Assembly: GCA_018827585.1 (NCBI GenBank)
Contig: JAHJXP010000079.1
Span: 1 to 7,576 of the forward strand
Length of the DNA stretch: 7,576 bases
Source of the DNA: Pseudomonadota bacterium
GTDB taxonomy: Bacteria > Desulfobacterota > Syntrophia > Syntrophales > UBA5619
Direction of reading: 5' to 3'
Positions within the stretch are counted from its first letter, which is position 1. Every line of letters begins with the position of its first letter. Below the pieces are notes generated by a model. The model was not told the origin of the DNA. It ran no database searches and worked only from the letters and a program-made list of their open reading frames with translations. A program made the translations under genes and the position numbers. Shown here one piece after another: positions 1-5,137 of this stretch.

Positions 1-1244
1 GGCGCTGCCCAACGACGGTTCGGCACCCTGCCTCCAAGACGCCAGAGCCTACAAAGAGACCTCTCTTCCTGAAATCCGCATACCGCATCCGTCCCTTGTT
101 CTTTTCAAAATAACCGATCTCCCGTTCACTTATCGCTTTATCGTATCCCAGCAGGGACGAGCAACGATTGATGGCATCAATAACCTCTTCCGGCCTGCCA
201 TCATCCAGTTCCTTGCGGCGTTCCTCTGTCCACTGATACAGCTTGTCTTTATTCTGCCCGAAGCATGCTTTGGCGACGTTCCAGTAATGTTCCCGCGCAT
301 GAAAGAGATCAACAATTTGGGTAGCTCCATAAAATTGTTCATCCGCAATATTCCATATCCAGGGGGCGCCGTCTCCGATCACACAAACCTCCTTCGCCCT
401 GTCCATGCCGCGCCGCATTGCCTCCTGATAAATCCGTCTGCCAAAAAGTTCTGCCGTTTCGATCGCCCCGGTGTAGCTGGTTGACTCATCATCCCGCACC
501 GGTCGACCTTCCTGGTCAAAACCTGTCTGGGTAAAAACACATCCCAGCTTGGCTTCCCTGGTCTTTGCCTGGCCGTCTTCACCCTTCCCCTTTCTGCCTG
601 CCGTCTCTTTCTTCACCACCGGCACCCCGGTTCCATCCATGCACACATACATTTTGGGAACCGGTTTGATCGGGATAATATTATCAGATAATGACGCCTC
701 GGCTTCGGCAGTGTGAAACGCCTCCGCTTGACCACCTACCGTCTGGGAGGGGCTTACGCTCTACTTCCTTTGCGCTGACACGGATATCGGCCAACTCATA
801 CAAGTCGTCATGGCCCAGACCGAATGGCCGGTAGGCGCCAACCTTGCTCGTCATCCGGCGTACCCCGGAACTGTAAGATGTCCCCTCGATGTCCAGAGCG
901 CGGTCTTTCGGACAATACCCGTTCCTACACTCCCGATCGTAATAGTATGCCCGCTTCACTGTCACCGCGCCTAACACCGTCAAAAGTTTCTTGTCTCTAA
1001 ACTCAATAAACTTATACCGATGATCTTTTTCGCAGGGGATCGTCCTGCCACGGTAATCGCCACCATCAGCGTTTACAAACATCTCAAGCATGCTGCGACC
1101 AATACCGTGCATCGAGGAACGAATGGCAAGCTCAAACGATTCCAGGTCAAAACTGTCGCCGTTATCCTTCTCAAAATAATACCGACCAACAATACGCTCT
1201 ATCTCTTTCTGTACTTCCCCATGAACCGCTTCTGCAATTTTTTT
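1..1244 (-). pseudogene. ISKra4-family DDE transposase (OrfB), truncated by window edge and frameshifted
   Basis: This is the transposase that cuts and joins the element ends. The reading frame opens at the nine-A run (1246-1238) and continues as IAEAVHGEVQKEIERIVG, with no ATG, GTG or TTG until the ATG at 1112, which is too far inside to be the natural start. The N-terminal part contains NADGGDYRGRTIPC, a CRNGYCPKDRALDIEG zinc-ribbon-like stretch and a helical segment ending SAKEVER. After that the frame slips by one base near 749-752 (a run of four C on the minus strand). In the new frame the protein continues as QAEAFHTAEAEASLSDN and stays open to position 1. DDE candidates are Asp in CMDGTG (637-635), Asp in VIGDGAPW (373-371) and Glu in GSGVLEAG (34-32); the HAREHYW motif lies between the second and third. 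If one C is removed, the join reads VERKPSQTVGGQAEAFH, which looks natural. The slip therefore suggests an inactivated copy or a sequencing error. The family call rests on motif recognition. Confidence 0.85.
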
Positions 1245-1612
1245 TTAAGATCAGCCAACTCTTTCTCATCTTTCAATTCGGGTACCGGTCGCAAATCGCA
1301 AATACGCTCATTTATTACAACAATCTCTTCGCAAAGCTCCACAAACCTTCGATGGTGCGCAATCTCGTCGAGATACTTCTGCATCTCCGGGCCGAGCTTT
1401 ACACTCTTGGCATAGCTCTTCCCTTTGATTGTCGTATTCCATAAATGCAGCGGCCCATGACCAGGATGCCCTTCTTTGGCACATGCACAGTACTTCTTCC
1501 CACATTTACGATATATTACCGAAATGATGCCCCGCCTGAAATCACCAACTTCCCGCAAATCCTTATACAGATGTTCCCGCTTCTTCTCCAAACTCGCTAT
1601 CGTCTCTTCCAT
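1199..1612 (-). CDS. IS-encoded small protein OrfA with Cys/His motif (DUF6788-like)
   Basis: This 137-residue protein precedes the transposase and is probably also its N-terminal part after frameshifting. It starts MEETIASLEKKREHLYKDL, a charged and probably coiled region (residues 1-25). There follows a conserved-looking block, GDFRRGIISVIYRKCGKKYC, and then a possible zinc-binding cluster with C37, C42, C44, H49 and H52. The C-terminal third is helical and ends in a basic tail, RFMGKYRKR. The ATG at 1612 has a strong AGGAGG six bases upstream. The last 46 bases overlap OrfB. It resembles the DUF6788 proteins that accompany ISKra4-type transposases; its exact job (DNA binding, or the N-terminal domain of the fused transposase) is not known to me. 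Confidence 0.75.
   Translation of the reverse strand: MEETIASLEKKREHLYKDLREVGDFRRGIISVIYRKCGKKYCACAKEGHPGHGPLHLWNTTIKGKSYAKSVKLGPEMQKYLDEIAHHRRFVELCEEIVVINERICDLRPVPELKDEKELADLKKKLQKRFMGKYRKR
1238..1246 (-). other. Probable -1 frameshift site (A9) joining OrfA and OrfB
   Basis: On the minus strand the run reads CTT AAA AAA AAA TTG in the OrfA frame and contains the slippery heptamer A AAA AAA. A -1 slip gives AAA AAA ATT GCA GAA and enters OrfB. In the -1 frame a TAA stop lies immediately before the run, so OrfB is open only from the run onward, and it has no ordinary start codon for 44 codons. The zero-frame product ends 13 codons later. Either ribosomal slippage or RNA polymerase slippage on the A run would give the fusion. 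Confidence 0.7.
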
Positions 1613-1618
1613 CGCTCA

Positions 1619-1663
1619 CCTCCTATATGCTGTATGCTTATATTGCATACAGTATATAGGAGG
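1619..1663 (-). promoter_or_regulatory. Inverted repeat sequestering the OrfA ribosome binding site
   Basis: Two 19-base arms (1619-1637 and 1645-1663) match as an inverted repeat at all but one position and flank a 7-base loop (1638-1644). On the minus strand the downstream arm ends in AGGAGG, the Shine-Dalgarno of OrfA (AGGAGG-TGAGCG-ATG). The upstream arm contains the -10 box of the IS promoter. A transcript entering from outside would form the full hairpin and hide the ribosome binding site; one started at the IS promoter would not. IS10 and IS50 use the same principle. The repeat is seen directly; the function is inferred. Confidence 0.65.
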
Positions 1664-1681
1664 AAAAATCAATCTTGTCAA
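1653..1681 (-). promoter_or_regulatory. IS promoter driving OrfA/OrfB
   Basis: The minus strand has a perfect -35 box TTGACA at 1681-1676, then 17 bases, then TATATA at 1658-1653; an alternative -10, TATACT, sits at 1656-1651 with a 19-base gap. Transcription should start near 1646, just inside the loop of the hairpin at 1619-1663. The promoter's own transcript would therefore lack most or all of the 5' arm. Confidence 0.7.
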
Positions 1682-1797
1682 TACTATTTGTATTTATCTG
1701 CCTACTTTTTTGTCGCAGACCCTATGCAGTCAACCGCATAGACCTTGACAGGGCGGCGCAATCCAGGTTAGTGTCGCCCGCACGAAAGGAGACAGAC

Positions 1798-2931
1798 ATG
1801 GGCTTACTGAAGGGACCTCTCGCCTTTTCCAGGTATCGCATCGGGGGCGGCCTGCCGGATCGTTTCCCAGACTTCTTCCAGGAACGGATCAGGCGCTACG
1901 CCTTCCAGAGAGTCTGGCGGACCGACGACGAGAAGGCATCCGGCTGGACTTCCCTGGAAAATGTCCTCGATACAGATTTCCCGTACGCCTCCTACGCCCA
2001 GGGACGGTACATGCTCTTCTGTCTCAGGGTGGACAGAAAGTCGGTCGCCCCTTCCCTCCTGAGGCTCCGGATCATGGAGGCGGAGAGGAGCAAGCTCGCC
2101 GAGACCGGCCAGAAAAAGCTCTACCGCGAACAGCGCGAGGCGATCCGGGAGGCGGTTCGCCTGGAGCTCTTAGGAAATAGCCTGCCGGTCCCCTCTTTTT
2201 ACGAGGTCTGCTGGTCCGTGCCGGACAACACCCTGATCTTCTGCTCCCTGTCCGACAAGGTCTTCGCAGAGCTTCAGGGGCTGTTCAAGGAATCCTTTTC
2301 GCTCTCCATCTTTCCCTGCGTACCGTGGGACCCCGAATCGCCGGCCGTAAAACTGGCCCCGCAAACCGGCGCCAGAGGAGGGAACGAGGACGCCCCGACT
2401 GCCACTCTCCCGCCGGGGGTCGATCCCCTGAGGATCGGCCGGGAATTTCTCACCTGGCTGTGGTTCAAGAGCGAGGAGAGAAACGGGATGGTCCTGATTT
2501 CCGGCGCAGGCGAAGGCGAAGTCATCTTTGTAAGGCGTTTGGTCCTCGAATCCGGCGACGGGGAGTATGCCGAAACGGTGGTCTGCCAGGGGATGCACGC
2601 CGGCCTCAAGGAAGGCAAGGAGGCCCTGCGCCAGGGGAAGAAGATCACCGCGGCGCGCCTGAAGGTGGCCCACGACAAGGCGGAATGGGAATTCACCTTC
2701 AAGGCGGACCGCTTCCATTTCCAGTCCATGAAGCTGCCGACCATCGGGGAGGACGAGGAAGACCAGGGCGACCGGGAGGGACAGATCCTCGAGAGGATCT
2801 ATCTCATCGAAAAGGCGGCCGGCCTGATGGACCAGCTCTTCCAGTCGTTTCTGGCCCTCCGCCTCTCGGAGAAATGGGGCGCAGAGCAGGCCCGGATGCA
2901 GAGGTGGCTCTCGCCGGAAGCTGCCGGCTGA
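1798..2931 (+). CDS. rdgC: RdgC-like recombination-associated protein
   Basis: This 377-residue protein resembles RdgC, a ring-forming dimeric DNA-binding protein of the nucleoid that in Escherichia coli and Neisseria limits RecA access to DNA. The resemblance is seen in the opening GPLAFSRYRI strand; in the helix LYREQREAIREAVRLELL (about 108-125) followed by LPVPSFYEVCWSVPDNTLIF (129-148), matching the RdgC core; and in a C-terminal helix with MDQLFQSFLALRLSEKW. E. coli RdgC has about 303 residues. The extra length here is a Gly/Pro-rich insert near 180-210 and a longer C-terminal half with an acidic patch near 318-326. The ATG at 1798 is chosen because AAAGGAG lies six bases upstream; the frame is open further back but only through DNA of the insertion sequence. 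lexA follows 71 bp downstream with its own promoter. No LexA box is visible in front of this gene. The IS ends about 75 bp upstream and may have displaced its original promoter. The gene symbol is by similarity only. Confidence 0.75.
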   Translation: MGLLKGPLAFSRYRIGGGLPDRFPDFFQERIRRYAFQRVWRTDDEKASGWTSLENVLDTDFPYASYAQGRYMLFCLRVDRKSVAPSLLRLRIMEAERSKLAETGQKKLYREQREAIREAVRLELLGNSLPVPSFYEVCWSVPDNTLIFCSLSDKVFAELQGLFKESFSLSIFPCVPWDPESPAVKLAPQTGARGGNEDAPTATLPPGVDPLRIGREFLTWLWFKSEERNGMVLISGAGEGEVIFVRRLVLESGDGEYAETVVCQGMHAGLKEGKEALRQGKKITAARLKVAHDKAEWEFTFKADRFHFQSMKLPTIGEDEEDQGDREGQILERIYLIEKAAGLMDQLFQSFLALRLSEKWGAEQARMQRWLSPEAAG

Positions 2932-2942
2932 ACCGCCCACGG

Positions 2943-2964
2943 GGGGATAGTCCCCTCAATTTTT
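2943..2964 (+). terminator. Weak terminator-like hairpin after the RdgC-like gene
   Basis: GGGGA-TAG-TCCCC (2943-2955) can form a five-pair stem, followed by TCAATTTTT. It sits 11 bases after the rdgC stop and just before the lexA -35 box. The stem is short and the T run is offset by four bases, so termination may be partial. Confidence 0.35.
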
Positions 2965-2967
2965 GGC

Positions 2968-2996
2968 TTGACAATAGAACGGTGGTTCTATATACG
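2968..2996 (+). promoter_or_regulatory. lexA promoter
   Basis: TTGACA (2968-2973) is followed after 17 bases by TATACG (2991-2996); an alternative TATATA at 2989-2994 gives a 15-base gap. The predicted transcription start falls at or within a few bases of the lexA ATG at 3003. The SOS-type palindrome occupies the spacer, so a bound repressor would block polymerase directly. Confidence 0.65.
2974..2991 (+). promoter_or_regulatory. LexA operator (SOS box), GAAC-N4-GTTC type
   Basis: ATAGAAC-GGTG-GTTCTAT is a perfect inverted repeat with seven-base arms and a four-base centre. Its core GAAC-N4-GTTC equals the SOS box established for Bacillus and other Firmicutes. It lies between the -35 and -10 boxes, directly in front of a LexA gene, which fits negative autoregulation. 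Confidence 0.75.
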
Positions 2997-3002
2997 GCTG
3001 CC

Positions 3003-3590
3003 ATGAAAGAAAAACGCTCGCTGCAATCGGTTCAGAAAATCCTTGCCGCCTTCTTCCGGGAGAAGCGGCGCCTGCCCTCCTATGCCGAAATGATCCCCCT
3101 GTTGGGGGTCAGGTCGAAAAGCGTCGTCCATTTCTGGATCAATAAGCTCATCGCCGCCGGCATCCTCGAGAAAGGCGAAAAGGGCCGTCTGACCATGAGG
3201 AATCGCTGTTTTGCCGTCCCCCTGGTCGGGTCCGTCCAGGCGGGGTTCCCCTCGCCGGAGGAAGAGGCGCTCTGCGACATCCTGTCAATGGACGAATATC
3301 TGATCACAAGACCGGAAGCGTCTTATCTGCTGAGGGTCAGCGGCGATTCCATGACCGGCGAGGGGATCAGGGAGGGAGACCTCGTCGTGGTCGAAAAAGG
3401 GCGGGAGCCGAAAAACGGCGACGTCGTGATCGCCGAAGTCGACGGGGAATGGACGATGAAATACTTCCGGAAGCGCGGGAGTCAGATGGTCCTCGAAGCG
3501 GCGAACCCGAAATACCCCCCGATCATACCCAAGAGCGAATTCAGGCTCGGGGGGGTCGTCACGGCGGTGATCCGGAAGTACCATTGCTGA
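3003..3590 (+). CDS. lexA: LexA-type SOS repressor with self-cleaving S24 peptidase domain
   Basis: LexA binds operators of DNA-repair genes as a dimer and, on contact with RecA filaments after DNA damage, cuts itself and releases them. The 195 residues show a winged-helix DNA-binding half (about 1-66) containing LPSYAEMIPLLGVRSKSVVH, where the recognition helix should lie, followed by HFWINKLIAAGILEK. Next comes the cleavage site VQAGF with Ala80-Gly81, then the catalytic Ser116 in SGDSMTGEGI and Lys153 in WTMKYFRK. Order and spacing match E. coli LexA (Ala84-Gly85, Ser119, Lys156), and the length is normal (about 200). The recognition region differs in sequence from the E. coli type, in line with the different operator. 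The ATG at 3003 has no Shine-Dalgarno, and the promoter suggests a leaderless or nearly leaderless mRNA. An in-frame GTG at 2982 lies inside the operator and is unlikely to be the start. A phage-type or second LexA paralogue cannot be excluded. Confidence 0.9.
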   Translation: MKEKRSLQSVQKILAAFFREKRRLPSYAEMIPLLGVRSKSVVHFWINKLIAAGILEKGEKGRLTMRNRCFAVPLVGSVQAGFPSPEEEALCDILSMDEYLITRPEASYLLRVSGDSMTGEGIREGDLVVVEKGREPKNGDVVIAEVDGEWTMKYFRKRGSQMVLEAANPKYPPIIPKSEFRLGGVVTAVIRKYHC

Positions 3591-3600
3591 TGGCTTCGTA

Positions 3601-3626
3601 AATTTAATAAAGATTGCCCTGGGGCA
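3601..3626 (-). terminator. Weak terminator-like hairpin after the VOC gene
   Basis: On the minus strand TGCC-CCAG-GGCA (3626-3615) is followed by ATCTTTATTAAATTT, starting three bases past the VOC stop codon. The four-pair stem is weak. The 38 bp between the two convergent genes contain no better candidate for either strand. Confidence 0.3.
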
Positions 3627-3628
3627 GG

Positions 3629-4019
3629 TCAACTGCGCTCCACCAATTCGATCCGGACGTTTTCCGGGCCGCGGATGAAAGCCATCTTGAGTCCGGGCCG
3701 GGGCGAGCAGGGCTCCAAAACGAATTCCGCTCCCTTCCCTTTCAATTCAGCAGCCGTTTCCTCCAGATTGTCCACGACCAATCCGAAATGGTCCAGGCCC
3801 AGGTAACGACCAGGGGGGCTGGCGGGCAGGTTATCCTCGGCATTCACCTTCAAAATGAAGATGATCAGGCCGTTGAGGTCCAGATCGATTCGGGGCTTTC
3901 CATCCGTCTGGACGCTTTCGATCGCCTTGGCGCCGAACATCCTTTCGTAATACTGGGCGATGGCCTTCGGATCCGTGCTGAGGATATGGAGATGATCAAA
4001 GCGGAACTTCCTTACGCAT
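3629..4019 (-). CDS. VOC (glyoxalase/bleomycin-resistance fold) protein, 5' end disrupted or start unresolved
   Basis: The sequence encodes two beta-alpha-beta-beta-beta modules of the vicinal oxygen chelate superfamily, as in glyoxalase I and methylmalonyl-CoA epimerase. The first module begins KFRFDHLHILSTDPKAIAQY with a likely metal-ligand His; the second begins GLDHFGLVVDNLEETAAEL with another His and ends NVRIELVER with a likely Glu ligand. The substrate cannot be told. The first ATG in this frame is at 3940, which would remove the first strand and its His. There is no ATG, GTG or TTG in frame upstream. An ATG at 4019 gives MRK and then needs one base skipped in AAGGAAG (about 4013-4007) to reach KFRFDHLHIL, so a one-base insertion or sequencing error is the simplest explanation. 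If intact, the protein would be about 130 residues, normal for the family. It lies about 10 bp after the GH15 gene and is probably co-transcribed with it. Confidence 0.75.
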
Positions 4020-4029
4020 CGGCGAAGGC

Positions 4030-5127
4030 TCAGGGAAGTTTCCCGCCGTCCGGCAGCATCCTGTACAGGAGGTACATGGCATGGCTCCAGCCCAGGGGGC
4101 TTACCCCTTCCTGGATGCGGTTGGGGAAGAGCTGCTCCGGGATCCGATCCGCCCGAATCCGATTAAGGACGTGATCCGCGTAGATGCGCGCCCTCGCGCG
4201 CTCCCCCCTCAGGGACAGGACCAGGGCCATCCAGAAATTGAGGACCGGCCAGGCCCCGCCGCCTCTTCTCGCGTCGATTCCGTATCTGCGGTGGCCATCG
4301 TAGGCATCCAGCGGGTAGCGACGGATCCCTCCCTTCCCGACGAGAGACCGTTCGATATCCCCGATCAGCTTATCCACGAGCGGATCATCCGGTTCATAGA
4401 TCCCAAAGGGCCAGACGAGGCCGAGGAGCGAGGCGTCGCAGGTCGCATCCCTGAGACGTCCGGCCGTGCGGATGATCCCCTTGCGGTTCGCCTTCTTGAG
4501 CGCCCTTTCCATCGCCGCGGCCCGTTCGGCATAGGCCGGGTCCACCGGAGCGGCGCACTGGAGCCCCTTGATGCAAGCGGCCAGAGAATAGGTGTGGAAC
4601 TGTTTTAGCTCGGGGTAGGCATACCGCTCCTCCCAGAGGTCCTGGGTCAGGGTCGTAAAGAAGCCCTCTCCCCAGACAGAGACGATCCCGTCCGCCAGAA
4701 GTTTTACAAGATCACGGATCGCCGTGGGGAAATCTTCTCGATAAAAATCCGCGATGGCCCACAATACAGACCCGTTCTGATCGATCTGAAGGGCAAGCCA
4801 TCGCTTCGGCCCGTTCACATGGTAGTTCTGGAAGAGAAGCCCCGATTCCCGCATCCCTTCAGCACGGGAAAGGAGCCAGTGGAAGAAGCCCTCCTGAAAA
4901 TCCCGCAGCCCCGCCCGGTTGGCGGCGACGCACATGAAAGAGGCGTCCCGCGGCCAGACGTAACGGTAGTCCTGCACCTGACGGGGGTAATCCGGAAGAT
5001 CGCTGTCCGCCGCCACGATCGCGCCGTTTTGGACGGCGCAACCCCGGATCACCCTGAGCGATGCATTCACAAGCCCCTGGTCTTCCATCGCCGCCGTTCC
5101 GGCTTTTTCTCTCCGCTGATCGCCCAT
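4030..5127 (-). CDS. Glycoside hydrolase family 15 (glucoamylase-like) enzyme
   Basis: GH15 enzymes remove glucose from the non-reducing ends of alpha-glucans, or act on related alpha-glucosides such as trehalose, with inversion. The 365 residues have the family landmarks in order: YVWPRDAS (56-63, substrate-binding loop), QIDQNGSVLWA (114-124), QDLWEER (162-168) with probable general acid Glu166, GGAWPVLNFW (290-299), and PEQLFPNRIQEG with probable general base Glu331, followed by PLGWSHAMYL. It is a catalytic (alpha/alpha)6 domain only, without the N-terminal beta-sandwich of many bacterial and archaeal GH15 proteins. There is no signal peptide, so it probably acts in the cytosol, perhaps on glycogen or maltodextrins. 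The ATG at 5127 follows the pgi stop by 10 bp and has only a weak GGGA in front, suggesting translational coupling; Met14 is a possible alternative start. Exact substrate unknown. Confidence 0.85.
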   Translation of the reverse strand: MGDQRREKAGTAAMEDQGLVNASLRVIRGCAVQNGAIVAADSDLPDYPRQVQDYRYVWPRDASFMCVAANRAGLRDFQEGFFHWLLSRAEGMRESGLLFQNYHVNGPKRWLALQIDQNGSVLWAIADFYREDFPTAIRDLVKLLADGIVSVWGEGFFTTLTQDLWEERYAYPELKQFHTYSLAACIKGLQCAAPVDPAYAERAAAMERALKKANRKGIIRTAGRLRDATCDASLLGLVWPFGIYEPDDPLVDKLIGDIERSLVGKGGIRRYPLDAYDGHRRYGIDARRGGGAWPVLNFWMALVLSLRGERARARIYADHVLNRIRADRIPEQLFPNRIQEGVSPLGWSHAMYLLYRMLPDGGKLP

Positions 5128-5137
5128 GACCGATTCC

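Larger units (their letters stand above)
1..1722 (-). mobile_element. Partial ISKra4-type insertion sequence, upstream end
   Basis: The segment carries two overlapping minus-strand genes, OrfA and a DDE transposase OrfB, in the order expected for ISKra4-type elements. Its other end lies outside the window, because OrfB is still open at position 1. The upstream limit is placed at 1722: the minus strand there begins GGGTCTGCGACAAAAAAG, and as I recall several members of this family end in GGG. No target duplication or terminal repeat can be checked with only one end visible, so the boundary could be off by tens of bases. The segment is less GC-rich than the neighbouring genes, especially at 1622-1715, consistent with a foreign origin. 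Confidence 0.8.

Noticed and set aside
1722..1741. CTATGC-N8-GCATAG inverted repeat next to the insertion boundary
   Set aside because: Six-base arms are short enough to arise by chance, and there is no associated T run or known operator match.
1675..1797. In-frame N-terminal extension of the RdgC-like protein from a TTG at 1675, adding 41 residues with a hydrophobic start
   Set aside because: It runs through the insertion sequence end, lies behind an AGGAGG spaced too far (11 bases), and the ATG at 1798 has a better-placed AAAGGAG and begins where RdgC similarity starts.
2170..2940. Long minus-strand open frame of 256 codons opposite the RdgC-like gene
   Set aside because: Complementary-strand shadow of a GC-rich gene; low-complexity Arg/Gly/Pro composition and no recognisable domain.
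2325..3002. Extension of the LexA frame upstream through the RdgC-like gene
   Set aside because: This part overlaps the RdgC-like gene in another frame, has Arg/Gly-rich composition and crosses the promoter and operator; LexA homology starts at 3003.
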